Assembly: GCF_014651135.1 (NCBI RefSeq)
Contig: NZ_BMWH01000001.1
Location: 371,194 to 435,193 of the forward strand
From: Streptomyces echinoruber
Lineage (GTDB): Bacteria; Actinomycetota; Actinomycetes; Streptomycetales; Streptomycetaceae
DNA length: 64,000 nucleotides
Direction: 5' to 3'
The position numbers and the translations under genes were made by a program. Numbering within the stretch: position 1 is the first letter of the stretch; the number at the start of each line of letters is the position of its first letter. The notes beneath the pieces are model-generated. The model did no database searches. It was given only the letters and a program-made list of their open reading frames with translations, and had not been told where the DNA came from. Shown here piece by piece: positions 7,805 to 16,650 of this stretch.

Positions 7805-9025
7805 TCAGGCGTCCGCCAGGGTGCGCTCCTGTCCCGTGCGGCCGTCGATCTCCCGCCAGAATCCCGCCCGGATGGCGTAGCGGTCGTGCTCGTCGATCTG
7901 GTCGTCCTTGTGGGCGAGCAGGCCGAAGCGGGCCGCGTAGCGCAGCAGCTCGCCGTCGATGCGGTGCGGGATGCGCGGGTACATCGCGGACAGCCGCTCC
8001 AGGTGGGTGCGGTCGCTCAGGCGCTCCACCCAGCGGCGGGCGAAGACCTGCCCGACCTCGAAGGGGTCGCCGGAGACCGCGGTGATGTCCTCCTCCCGGT
8101 CGGCCCACCGCTGCTCGGCCGTGGTGAGCTGCGCCAGCGTCGGCATGGAGGCGATCTCCGGCGGCTCGGCGGGCACGCCGGGGCGGTCCACCCAGCCCCG
8201 GTCGGAGGACCAGCGCAGGGTCGCCGTCGCCGGGTGCTGCACCTGCGGCGGCCCGGCGGCGCGCAGGGCGGCGAGGTCCTTGGGCGTGGGCACGTTCCTG
8301 ACGCGTTCCGCGCCGCCGTTCTGCGGGGTGGCCGCGGCGGGCCGCGGCTCCGGCGCCGGGCGCTCGGGAGCCGCCGTGGCGGCCGGCGCCGACTCGGGCA
8401 GCGGCGCGGAGAGGATCGCGGCAATCTCCGGGCGGGGGGCGGGCGGCGGGGCGCAGGTCCCGGTCAGCTCCTTGACCCGGACGGACTTGGTGATCCACGT
8501 GCGGTCCAGCACCCGCCGCTCGTCGGCCTCGGCGACCAGGTCCTCGGACTGGTTGTAGTTGTTGTCGGCGGCCTGTACGGCCCACAGGTGGACGGCGACG
8601 CCGTGCTCCTTGGCGGCCATCATGCCGGGCAGCAGGTCGCCGTCGCCGGTGACCAGGACGATGTCGGAGCAGGCGCGGTTGCGGGCGAGCTCGGTCAGTT
8701 CGGCGTGCATGGCGGCGTCCACGCCCTTCTGCGCCCAGCGGCCGTCGCTGCGGGTGAGGGCGCCGAGCCGGACGGTGACCCGGGGCATCACGCGCAGCCG
8801 GCGGTGTTCGGGCTGCGGGACGCGGTCGGGGGCGCCGTCGAACCAGTAGATGCGCAGCAGCGGGCGCTCGGTGTCGGCCTCGGCCCGCTCCCGCAGTGCC
8901 TGGATGAGGGCGGTGTGGTCGACGGTGATGCGGGACCGCGAGGGCTCCCCGGCGAGGAGACTGGCGGCGGCCCCCAGCAGATACCCGGCGTCCACCAGGA
9001 CGATGCAGCGGTCCACGCGATCCAC
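7805..9025 (-). CDS. NYN/PIN-fold nuclease-like protein
   Basis: A 406-residue protein. Residues of about 5-185 form an NYN (LabA/DUF88, PIN-like) domain with its acidic residues visible: VLVDAGYLL, YWFDGAPD, KGVDAAMH and VTGDGDLLPG. NYN domains are predicted metal-dependent RNases. A Pro/Ala-rich linker (about 195-270) leads to a second helical domain (about 290-400) that I do not recognise. GTG 9025 (VDRVDRC) is used; the GTG at 9016 has better Shine-Dalgarno spacing (GAGG, 9 nt) and may be the true start. An array of four TGCTTC elements at 11-bp spacing lies just upstream. Confidence 0.85.
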   Translation of the reverse strand: MDRVDRCIVLVDAGYLLGAAASLLAGEPSRSRITVDHTALIQALRERAEADTERPLLRIYWFDGAPDRVPQPEHRRLRVMPRVTVRLGALTRSDGRWAQKGVDAAMHAELTELARNRACSDIVLVTGDGDLLPGMMAAKEHGVAVHLWAVQAADNNYNQSEDLVAEADERRVLDRTWITKSVRVKELTGTCAPPPAPRPEIAAILSAPLPESAPAATAAPERPAPEPRPAAATPQNGGAERVRNVPTPKDLAALRAAGPPQVQHPATATLRWSSDRGWVDRPGVPAEPPEIASMPTLAQLTTAEQRWADREEDITAVSGDPFEVGQVFARRWVERLSDRTHLERLSAMYPRIPHRIDGELLRYAARFGLLAHKDDQIDEHDRYAIRAGFWREIDGRTGQERTLADA

Positions 9026-9042
9026 CCTCTTTCCGGGAGGTC

Positions 9043-9081
9043 TGCTTCGGGTTTGCTTCGGGCTTGCTTCCGACTTGCTTC
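9043..9081. repeat. Four TGCTTC elements at exact 11-bp spacing
   Basis: TGCTTC starts at 9043, 9054, 9065 and 9076, so neighbouring copies are one DNA turn apart; a degenerate fifth (TGCCCG) is at 9087. On the minus strand it reads as GAAGCA repeats 18-56 nt upstream of the NYN gene start. Same-face phasing fits a cooperative protein site, but a simple 11-bp tandem duplication would look the same. Confidence 0.7.
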
Positions 9082-9258
9082 GAGTCTGCCCGACCGCGCC
9101 GGGGTTAACGGCCGGGACTCGATCTTCGGCGTGGCGTTTCGGGCGGCCGCCCGGTCAGCCGCCTTGTCACGCACGGTAATTGTCCGACATGCGTCCGTTG
9201 TCGGCTTGTGTGAACCTGGTCCCGGCCCTGGCACCGGATCCCCACAGGAGGTATCACC

Positions 9259-9420
9259 ATGGCCAAGAACAAGAACCGTGACCGAAAGCAGCGGCCGACC
9301 GAGCGCGGGCAGCAGGCGAGCCGGCGGCCCGCGGCGGATGCCGAGCCCCGCCCCGAGGTCGAGGTGACCCCCGGCGACGTGGCGCCCCGCAAGCGGGAGC
9401 GCAGCTTCGGCCACAACTGA
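9259..9420 (+). CDS. Small basic protein, 53 residues
   Basis: A short gene with a consensus ribosome binding site AGGAGG at 9246-9251, 7 nt before ATG 9259. The product begins MAKNKNRDRKQRPTERGQQ and ends KRERSFGHN; it is highly charged, without a hydrophobic segment, and probably disordered. I believe similar small proteins occur next to dnaE in other Streptomyces, but no function is known to me. It is convergent with dnaE and followed by a clear hairpin terminator at 9463-9491, which supports it being a real transcription unit. Confidence 0.8.
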   Translation: MAKNKNRDRKQRPTERGQQASRRPAADAEPRPEVEVTPGDVAPRKRERSFGHN

Positions 9421-9462
9421 TGGTGCGTGCCGGGCCGTTGTCGCCGCCCGGGCACAGGACGA

Positions 9463-9491
9463 GGGGCGCACCCCGGTACCAGGTGCGCCCC
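9463..9491. terminator. Hairpin terminator between convergent genes
   Basis: GGGGCGCACC (9463-9472) pairs perfectly with GGTGCGCCCC (9482-9491) around a 9-nt loop. It lies between the 53-residue gene (plus) and dnaE (minus) and could serve both. A 14-15-bp repeat (about 9537-9580) lies between it and the dnaE stop. Confidence 0.7.
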
Positions 9492-9590
9492 CGTTGCATG
9501 TGCGGGCCGGGCGGGAAGTCCCGCGTCGCCCGGCGCCGCCGTTCCCCGCCCGCCGTTCCCCGCCCCGCCGTTCTCCGGCCGGGCCGGGTC

Positions 9591-12500
9591 TCAGCCCGCC
9601 AGGCAGGACGGTCCCAGCAGCACCTTCAGGTCGCCGAAGAGGGCCGGGTCCGGCTTCACCCGGTGGCGGTCCAGGCGCAGCACCCGGGTCGTGCGGGGTC
9701 CCTGCAGCTTGATGCGGACCTCGCTGTCACCCTTGTGGGCGTCGAGGATCTCGCCGAGGCGGCTGACCATCGGCGGGGTCACCTTGACCTCCGGGATGGT
9801 GAGGACCACGGGCGCGTTGGTGCCCGCGGTGGACAGGTCGGGGACCATCAGCTCCATCGCGACGAGCCGCGGCACGTCCTCGCGCTTGTCGAGACGGCCC
9901 TTGACGAACACCACCGCGTCCTCGACGAGTTGCGTCGAGACGAGCTGGTAGGTCGCCGGGAAGAACATGCACTCGATGGAGCCGGCGAGGTCCTCGACGG
10001 TGGCGATCGCCCAGGCGTTGCCCTGCTTGGTCATCTTGCGCTGCAGGCCGGAGATGATGCCGCCGATGGTGACCACCGAGCCGTCGGCGTAGTCGCCGCC
10101 GGTGAGCTGGGAGATGCCGGCGTCGGCCTTGTCGGCGAGGATGTGCTCCAGGCCGAAGAGCGGGTGGTCGGAGACGTACAGGCCGAGCATCTCCCGCTCC
10201 TGGGCGAGCAGGTAGCTCTTGTCCCACTCCTCGGTGGAGAACTCCACGTCCAGTCCGAAGCCGGGCTCGTCGCTCTGGTCCTCGCCCATGCCGCCGAACA
10301 GGTCGAACTGGCCCTCGGCCTCCTTGCGCTTGACCGCGACCACGTTGTCGATGAGCTGCTCGTAGTGCTGCATCAGGCCCTTGCGGGTGTGGCCGAGCGA
10401 GTCGAAGGCGCCGGCCTTGATCAGCGACTCCGTGGTGCGCTTGTTGCAGACCACCGCCTCGACCTTGTCGAGGTAGTCCGGGAAGGACGTGTACTTCCCC
10501 TTGGACTTGCGGGTCCTGATGATCGAGTCGACGACGTTCTGGCCGACGTTGCGCACCGCCGAGAGGCCGAAGAGGATCACGTCGTCGCCCTGCGCGGCGA
10601 AGTTCGCCTCCGACTCGTTGACGTTGGGCGGCAGCACCCGGATGCCCATGCGGCGGCACTCGTTGAGGTAGACCGCGGACTTGTCCTTGTCGTCCTTGAC
10701 GGACGTCAGCAGCGCCGCCATGTACTCGGCGGGGTGGTTGGCCTTCAGGTAGGCGGTCCAGTACGACACCAGGCCGTACGCGGCGGAGTGCGCCTTGTTG
10801 AACGCGTAGCCGGCGAAGGGGACCAGCACGTCCCACAGCGCCTGGATGGCCTCGTCGCTGTAGCCGTTCTTGCGGGCGCCGGCCTGGAAGATGACGAAGT
10901 TCTTCTCCAGTTCCTCCGGCTTCTTCTTGCCCATGACGCGGCGGAGGATGTCGGCCTCGCCGAGCGAGTAGCCGGCGATGATCTGGGCGGCCTTCTGCAC
11001 CTGCTCCTGGTAGACGATCAGGCCGTAGGTGACGTCCAGGACCTCCTTGAGCGGCTCCTCCAGCTCGGGGTGGATGGGCGTGATCTCCTGCTGCCCGTTC
11101 TTGCGCAGCGCGTAGTTGATGTGGGAGTTCATGCCCATCGGGCCCGGCCGGTACAGGGCCGAGACGGCGGAGATGTCCTCGAAGTTGTCGGGCTTCATCA
11201 TGCGCAGCAGGGAGCGCATGGGGCCGCCGTCGAACTGGAAGACGCCGAGGGTGTCGCCGCGCTGCAGCAGCTCGAAGGTCTTGGGGTCGTCGAGCGGGAG
11301 GCTGAGGAGATCGATGTCGATCCCCTTGTTGGCCTTCACCATCTTGACGGCGTCGTCCATGATCGTCAGGTTGCGCAGGCCCAGGAAGTCCATCTTCAGC
11401 AGGCCGAGCGACTCGCAGCTCGGGTAGTCCCACTGCGTGATGGTGACGCCGTCGGTGTGCCTGACCCAGACGGGGACGTGGTCGACGATGGGCTCGCTGG
11501 ACATGATCACGCCGGCCGCGTGCACGCCCATCTGCCGCACCAGGCCCTCCACGCCGCGCGCGGTGTCGATGACCTTCTTCACGTCCGGCTCGTTCTCGTA
11601 CATCTGCCGGACCTCGGCGGCCTCGGAGTAGCGCGGGTGGCTGGGGTCGGTGATGCCGGAGAGCGGGATGCCCTTGCCGAGGACGTCGGCGGGCATGGCC
11701 TTGGTGATGCGGTCGCCCATCGCGTACGGGTAGCCCAGCACGCGCGCGGCGTCCTTGATGGCGTTCTTCGCCTTGATGGTGCCGTACGTGCCGATCTGGG
11801 CGACCTTGTCCTCGCCGTACTTCTCGGTGACGTACCGGATGACCTCGGCGCGCCGGCGCTCGTCGAAGTCGATGTCGACGTCCGGCATGGAGATGCGCTC
11901 GGGGTTGAGGAAGCGCTCGAAGATCAGGCCGTGCGGGATCGGGTCGAGGTCGGTGATGCCGAGGGCGTAGGCGACGATCGAGCCCGCCGCGGAGCCCCGG
12001 CCGGGGCCGACGGCGATGCCGTTCTTCTTGGCCCACATGATGAAGTCGGCGACCACGAGGAAGTAGCCCGGGAACCCCATCTGGATGATGACGTCCATCT
12101 CGTACTCGGCCTGCTTCATGCGGTCCTCGGGGATCCCGTCGGGGTAGCGGCGCTGCATGCCGCGCCGCACCTCCTCCTGGAACCAGGTGACCTCGGTGTA
12201 GCCCTCCGGGATGTCGAACTTCGGCATCAGGTCGCGCTTCTCGAACATGCCGGTGGTGTCGATCTGCTCGGCGACGAGAAGCGTGTTGCGGCAGCCCTCC
12301 TGCCAGGCGTCCGAGGAGTCGATGGCGTACATCTCCTCGGTCGACTTCAGGTAGTAGCCGGTGCCGTCGAACTTGAAGCGGTCGGGGTCGGAGAGGTTCT
12401 TGCCGGTCTGGATGCACAGCAGCGCGTCGTGCGCGCCGGCCTCGTGGTCGTAGGTGTAGTGCGAGTCGTTGGTGACCAGCGGCGGGATGCCGAGCTTGCG

Positions 12501-13130
12501 GCCGATCTCCAGCAGGCCGTCGCGGACCCGGCGCTCGATCTCGATGCCGTGGTCCATCAGCTCCAGGAAGTAGCGGTCCTTGCCGAAGATGTCCTGGTAG
12601 TCGGCGGCCGCCTTGAGGGCCTCGTCGAACTGGCCGAGGCGCAGCCGGGTCTGCACCTCGCCGGAGGGGCACCCGGTGGAGGCGATCAGGCCCTCGGACC
12701 ACTGGGCGATGGTCTCCTTGTCCATCCGGGGCCACTTCTGCAGCCAGCCCTCCTTGTAGGCGTCGGAGGAGAGCCGGAACAGGTTGTGCAGGCCCGTCTT
12801 GTTCGCCGCCCAGATCGTCTTGTGGGTGTAGCCGCCGGAGCCGGAGACGTCGTCCTTCCGCTGGTGCGGCTGACCCCAGGTGATCTTGCGCTTGTTCCGC
12901 CGCGACTCGGGCGCGACGTACGCCTCGATGCCGATGATCGGGGTGATGCCGGCCTTCTTCGCGGAGTGGAAGAAGTCGTACGCGCCGTGGAGGTTGCCGT
13001 GGTCGGTGATGGCGATGTGGGTCATGCCCATGTCCTGGCACGCCTGGAACATGTCCTTCAGCCGCGCGGCACCGTCCAGCAGCGAGTACTGGGTGTGGAC
13101 GTGCAGGTGCGTGAACGGCGGCTTCGACAC
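9591..13130 (-). CDS. dnaE: DNA polymerase III subunit alpha
   Basis: A 1179-residue replicative polymerase of the DnaE1 type. The PHP domain is at the N-terminus (HLHVHTQYSLLDG, residues 9-20, metal-binding His intact), followed by the catalytic core with PDVDIDFDERR (416-426) carrying the metal-binding Asp residues, then helix-hairpin-helix, OB-fold and the C-terminal region. An intact PHP domain in actinobacterial DnaE1 is associated with proofreading. The protein acts in the replisome. GTG 13130 is preceded by GGAGG, 6 nt away. Its leader holds a 12-bp tandem repeat. It is divergent from the DUF2252 gene. Confidence 0.97.
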   Translation of the reverse strand: MSKPPFTHLHVHTQYSLLDGAARLKDMFQACQDMGMTHIAITDHGNLHGAYDFFHSAKKAGITPIIGIEAYVAPESRRNKRKITWGQPHQRKDDVSGSGGYTHKTIWAANKTGLHNLFRLSSDAYKEGWLQKWPRMDKETIAQWSEGLIASTGCPSGEVQTRLRLGQFDEALKAAADYQDIFGKDRYFLELMDHGIEIERRVRDGLLEIGRKLGIPPLVTNDSHYTYDHEAGAHDALLCIQTGKNLSDPDRFKFDGTGYYLKSTEEMYAIDSSDAWQEGCRNTLLVAEQIDTTGMFEKRDLMPKFDIPEGYTEVTWFQEEVRRGMQRRYPDGIPEDRMKQAEYEMDVIIQMGFPGYFLVVADFIMWAKKNGIAVGPGRGSAAGSIVAYALGITDLDPIPHGLIFERFLNPERISMPDVDIDFDERRRAEVIRYVTEKYGEDKVAQIGTYGTIKAKNAIKDAARVLGYPYAMGDRITKAMPADVLGKGIPLSGITDPSHPRYSEAAEVRQMYENEPDVKKVIDTARGVEGLVRQMGVHAAGVIMSSEPIVDHVPVWVRHTDGVTITQWDYPSCESLGLLKMDFLGLRNLTIMDDAVKMVKANKGIDIDLLSLPLDDPKTFELLQRGDTLGVFQFDGGPMRSLLRMMKPDNFEDISAVSALYRPGPMGMNSHINYALRKNGQQEITPIHPELEEPLKEVLDVTYGLIVYQEQVQKAAQIIAGYSLGEADILRRVMGKKKPEELEKNFVIFQAGARKNGYSDEAIQALWDVLVPFAGYAFNKAHSAAYGLVSYWTAYLKANHPAEYMAALLTSVKDDKDKSAVYLNECRRMGIRVLPPNVNESEANFAAQGDDVILFGLSAVRNVGQNVVDSIIRTRKSKGKYTSFPDYLDKVEAVVCNKRTTESLIKAGAFDSLGHTRKGLMQHYEQLIDNVVAVKRKEAEGQFDLFGGMGEDQSDEPGFGLDVEFSTEEWDKSYLLAQEREMLGLYVSDHPLFGLEHILADKADAGISQLTGGDYADGSVVTIGGIISGLQRKMTKQGNAWAIATVEDLAGSIECMFFPATYQLVSTQLVEDAVVFVKGRLDKREDVPRLVAMELMVPDLSTAGTNAPVVLTIPEVKVTPPMVSRLGEILDAHKGDSEVRIKLQGPRTTRVLRLDRHRVKPDPALFGDLKVLLGPSCLAG

Positions 13131-13437
13131 GTACGGCCTCCAACGGAAACGGCTGCGGAAACGGCTGTGGAAACGGCTGTGGAAACAACGGACAACGGTC
13201 CGCGGTCACTCCGGGGACAGCGTCGAAGTCTATGCCCCGGCACTGACACTTCAGGGCCTTCACCGCGTACCTTCGTGCGTGGGTCGCGGCACCCGCGTGG
13301 ATCTTTCCGTCGATCTTCACCTGGGGGTCACGGGCACTCCCGCGGACCGCCGCACGTTGGGCAGGAGGACGGGCCAGCCGTCTCCCCGCCCGTCACCCCC
13401 ATTGTCCCGCACGTCACGCACCAGGAGGCACCCAGCG
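13131..13437. other. Divergent intergenic region, dnaE / DUF2252 gene
   Basis: About 300 bp holding the 12-bp repeat of the dnaE leader (13144-13191) and an AT-richer stretch near 13225-13260 that may contain the dnaE promoter (a TAGACT-like -10 on the minus strand, with no convincing -35). I see nothing coding here. Confidence 0.5.
13144..13191. repeat. 12-bp tandem repeat in the dnaE leader, about 4 copies
   Basis: Units at 13144-13155, 13156-13167, 13168-13179 and 13180-13191 (consensus CGGAAACGGCTG; the last is diverged). The array starts 14 bp upstream of the dnaE start codon, just before its ribosome binding site. On the minus strand two units read GTTTCCACA, two mismatches from the DnaA box TTGTCCACA. 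Confidence 0.85.
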
Positions 13438-14763
13438 ATGTCGGTCCCCCCGCTCAACGACGAGCAGCGCGGCGAGGAGATCCTCGCCGTCTTCGACACC
13501 GCCTTCGGCGAGCTCCTGGCCGCCGACCCGGCCGCGTTCCGGGTGAAGTTCCGCAAGATGGCGGCCTCGGCCTTCGCGTTCTACCGGGGGACGGCGTGCC
13601 TCTTCTACCACGACATCGGCGCCGAGAAGCGGGGCGGCCCGTACCTGGACGACCGCACCTCGCGCGTGTGGATCCACGGCGACCTGCACGCGGAGAACTT
13701 CGGCACGTACATGGACTCCAACGGCCGCCTGGTCTTCAACGTCAACGACTTCGACGAGGCCTACGTCGGCCCGTTCACCTGGGACCTGAAGCGCTTCGCC
13801 GCCTCCGTGGCCCTCATCGGCTACGCCAAGGCGCTCAGCGACGAGCAGATCACCCACCTGGTCACGGTCTACGCGCAGGCCTACCGGGAGCGCATCCACG
13901 CCCTGGCCACCGGCGCCAAGAGCGACGAGGTGCCGCCCTTCACCCTGGACACCGCCCGGGGCCCGCTGCTGGACGCGCTGCGCGACGCCCGCTCCCTGAC
14001 CCGCTTCGCGCTCCTGGACTCGATGACCGAGATCCGCGACTTCGAGCGCCGCTTCGCCCCCGGCCCCGGCACCCTGGAGCTGGACGCCGCCACCCGCTAC
14101 AAGGTGCTGGCCGCCTTCGACGGCTACCTGGAGACGCTGCCGGAGACCTCGCTGGCCCGCCCGGACTCCTACCGCGTGAAGGACGTCGTGGGCCGCCGCG
14201 GCATCGGCATCGGCTCCGCGGGCCTGCCGTCGTACAACATCCTGCTGGAGGGCCACAGCGACGCGCTGGAGAACGACGTCGTGATCTACATCAAGCAGGC
14301 CCAGACCCCGGCGGTGTCCCGGCACGTCACCGACCCGGCGATCCGCGACTACTTCCAGCACGAGGGCCACCGCACGGTGATCTCCCAGCGCGCCCTGCAG
14401 GCGCACGCCGACCCGTGGCTGGGCTGGACCGAGCTGGACGGCGCCGGCCAGCTGGTCGCCGAGGTCTCGCCGTACGCGGTGGACCTGGACTGGGACGACA
14501 TCGACGACCCGGAGGAGATCTCCCAGGTCGTCGCCGACCTCGGCCGGGCCACGGCCACCATGCACGCGGCCGCCGACGACACCTCCGGCGAGTCGCTGGT
14601 GCCGTTCTCCACCGAGCGGGCCATCGACGCGGCGATCGCGGCGGACGAGGAGGGCTTCGCGCCCCTGCTGGTCGACTTCGCCCACACCTACGGGGCACGC
14701 GCGCGGGCCGACCACCAGATCTTCGTCGACCTGTTCCGCAACGGCCGGATCCCGGGCCTGTGA
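13438..14763 (+). CDS. DUF2252 kinase-fold protein
   Basis: A 441-residue DUF2252 protein. HGDLHAENFG (80-89) followed by NDFD (103-106) is the aminoglycoside-phosphotransferase or protein-kinase-like catalytic pattern, though the substrate of this family is unknown. The protein is cytoplasmic, with no signal or membrane span. ATG 13438 is supported by AGGAGG at 13423-13428. It is transcribed away from dnaE and probably forms its own unit; the next gene starts 95 bp downstream. Confidence 0.9.
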   Translation: MSVPPLNDEQRGEEILAVFDTAFGELLAADPAAFRVKFRKMAASAFAFYRGTACLFYHDIGAEKRGGPYLDDRTSRVWIHGDLHAENFGTYMDSNGRLVFNVNDFDEAYVGPFTWDLKRFAASVALIGYAKALSDEQITHLVTVYAQAYRERIHALATGAKSDEVPPFTLDTARGPLLDALRDARSLTRFALLDSMTEIRDFERRFAPGPGTLELDAATRYKVLAAFDGYLETLPETSLARPDSYRVKDVVGRRGIGIGSAGLPSYNILLEGHSDALENDVVIYIKQAQTPAVSRHVTDPAIRDYFQHEGHRTVISQRALQAHADPWLGWTELDGAGQLVAEVSPYAVDLDWDDIDDPEEISQVVADLGRATATMHAAADDTSGESLVPFSTERAIDAAIAADEEGFAPLLVDFAHTYGARARADHQIFVDLFRNGRIPGL

Positions 14764-14858
14764 CGGCCCGCGCGGCCGGACCGGCCCCCGGGGATCCTGT
14801 CCTCACAGGAACCCTTTAAGAACTTCCTACGCCGACACGTGACACACTCTCCTCCGCC

Positions 14859-15578
14859 ATGGACATATCCGGGACCCACTGCAGAGCCGTACGCGCGGCG
14901 CTGTTCACGGCACTGGTCGTGACTCTCAGCACCGCGTCCCACGTGCTGCTGTCCCGGGTCCCGCTCCCGCCGGTCACGGTGGCCGCGGTCGCGGCCGCCG
15001 TGTTCGCCGCCGCGTACGCCCTGGCCGGCCGCGAGCGCGGCTTCCGGGCGATCGCGGCCCTGCTGATCCCGCTGGAGCTGGCCGCCGACACCGTCTTCAC
15101 CACCGGCCAGCACGTCTGCTACGGCCCCGCGGGCGGCCCCGTCGCCGGGCCGCTGCGCTCCGTCGGCTTCGACGTGCTGTGCGCCGGCGGCACCGGTGTC
15201 GGCACCCCGCTGACCCGGGTCCCGGGCACCGGCACCGGCACCGGCACCGGCACCGACCGCCTCGTCGCCCTCCTGGCGCACGCGAGCCCGGCGACGGCCT
15301 GGCTGCTGCTCGCCGCCCACGTCACCGTCGGCCTGATCGCCGCCGCCTGGCTGCGCCGCGGCGAGCGGGCCCTGGCCGAGCTGCTCGGCGCGGCGGCCGC
15401 CCTCACCTTCCGGCCGCTGCTGCTCGCGGTCGCCGCCGTGACCGTGCGCCGGCCCCCGGCCGTGCGCCGGCCCCCGGCGCGCCCCGCGCCCCGGCCGGCC
15501 CGCGCGCGCGACCGGCTCCTCGTGCACTCCCTGGGACGGCGTGGACCGCCGCGCCCGGCCGCCCGCGCCGTCGCCTGA
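14859..15578 (+). CDS. Integral membrane protein of unknown function
   Basis: A 239-residue protein with about four hydrophobic segments, the first at ALFTALVVTLSTASHVLLS. Two cysteines (in HVCYGP and VLCAGG) lie in a loop predicted outside the membrane. It contains a hexanucleotide run, five copies of GGCACC at 15225-15254 encoding Gly-Thr pairs, and a short duplication VRRPPAVRRPPA near the basic C-terminus. I do not recognise the family. It is followed by a DsbA-like gene on the same strand, so a link to thiol or metal chemistry in the envelope is possible but unproven. Confidence 0.7.
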   Translation: MDISGTHCRAVRAALFTALVVTLSTASHVLLSRVPLPPVTVAAVAAAVFAAAYALAGRERGFRAIAALLIPLELAADTVFTTGQHVCYGPAGGPVAGPLRSVGFDVLCAGGTGVGTPLTRVPGTGTGTGTGTDRLVALLAHASPATAWLLLAAHVTVGLIAAAWLRRGERALAELLGAAAALTFRPLLLAVAAVTVRRPPAVRRPPARPAPRPARARDRLLVHSLGRRGPPRPAARAVA

Positions 15579-15765
15579 ACGACACGACACGGCGAACGCG
15601 GCGGCACCGCGGCATCGCGCCGCACCGCCGCGCCACTGCGGCATCGCGCCACCGCGGCGCCGCGGCACCGCCCACCGCTTCGGCGACAGCGCGCGGCAGA
15701 GGCACCCCGCCATCCAACGACCTCGCGCGCACACCCGTGCGCGTCCCACCGGGAGAGACACCACC

Positions 15766-16578
15766 ATGAGCAAGCGCAACAGCCAGGCCGCCAAGACCGC
15801 CGCCCGCGAACGGCTGCGCCAGGAGCGCGAACGCCAGGCCAAGCGGGCCAAGGTCCGCCGCAACATCCTCGTCGCCGCCTCCGTCGTCGCGGTCATCGCG
15901 GCGGCGGGCGGCATCGGCTACGCCATCGTCCAGGCGAACAAGCCGAGCCACTGGGAGGCGGTGAAGGACGACAAGCTCGTCAAGCCGGCCCACACCTCCG
16001 GCGCCGACGGCACCACGGTCGTCATCGGCAAGAGCAGCGCCAAGAAGACCCTCGTGATGTACGAGGACCCGCGCTGCCCGATCTGCGCCCAGTTCGAGCA
16101 GGCCGTGGGCTCGACGGTCAAGAAGGACGTCGACGGCGGCAAGTTCAAGCTCCAGTACGTGGGCGCGTCGTTCATCGACGGCAACACCCAGGGCGAGGGC
16201 TCCAAGAACGCCCTGAGCGCCCTCGGCGCCGCGCTGAACGTCAGCCCGGAGGCGTTCCTCGAGTACAAGAGCGCGATGTACTCGAAGAAGTGGCACCCGG
16301 AGGAGACGGACGACAAGTTCAAGGACGACGCCTACCTCATCAAGATCGCGGACACCGTGCCCGCCCTCAAGGGCAACCAGGCCTTCCAGAAGGCGGTCAA
16401 GGACGGCACCTACGACAAGTGGGCGCTGGAGATGTCCGCGAAGTTCAACAAGAGCGGAGTACGGGGCACGCCGACGCTGAAGATGGACGGCAAGACCATC
16501 ACCGGCCCCGACGGGCAGAACGCGCCGATGACGGTGGCCGATTTCAACGCGGCGATGGACAAGGCGCTCAAGGCCTGA
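15766..16578 (+). CDS. Membrane-anchored DsbA-like thioredoxin protein
   Basis: A 270-residue protein with a charged cytoplasmic N-terminus rich in Arg, Gln and Glu (1-32), one membrane span (about 33-55) and an extracytoplasmic thioredoxin-fold domain. The active-site CXXC is CPIC (104-107), and GVRGTPTLKMDG holds the cis-Pro. It should act as a thiol-disulfide oxidoreductase on exported proteins. ATG 15766 follows GGGAGAG. A perfect 13-bp hairpin lies directly after the stop. It is likely cotranscribed with the preceding membrane protein gene, although 187 bp of short GC repeats separate them. Confidence 0.9.
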   Translation: MSKRNSQAAKTAARERLRQERERQAKRAKVRRNILVAASVVAVIAAAGGIGYAIVQANKPSHWEAVKDDKLVKPAHTSGADGTTVVIGKSSAKKTLVMYEDPRCPICAQFEQAVGSTVKKDVDGGKFKLQYVGASFIDGNTQGEGSKNALSALGAALNVSPEAFLEYKSAMYSKKWHPEETDDKFKDDAYLIKIADTVPALKGNQAFQKAVKDGTYDKWALEMSAKFNKSGVRGTPTLKMDGKTITGPDGQNAPMTVADFNAAMDKALKA

Positions 16579-16591
16579 CCTCGCGCGGCCG

Positions 16592-16623
16592 GGGTCAGTC
16601 GGGACGCCGGTCCCGACTGACCC
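16592..16623 (+). terminator. Perfect 13-bp hairpin terminator
   Basis: Arms GGGTCAGTCGGGA (16592-16604) and TCCCGACTGACCC (16611-16623) are perfectly complementary with a 6-nt loop, 14 bp after the DsbA-like stop. A 14-bp palindrome (16622-16635) follows at once. This should end the upstream transcript. Confidence 0.85.
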
Positions 16624-16650
16624 GGTCCGGACCGGTCGACATCCGGCCGA

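Noticed and set aside
9420-14819. A 1799-codon plus-strand open frame opposite dnaE
   Set aside because: It is antisense to dnaE and runs on through the DUF2252 gene in another frame; long open frames opposite genes are normal at this GC content, and the translation is Val/Leu/Gly/Arg-rich without any domain.
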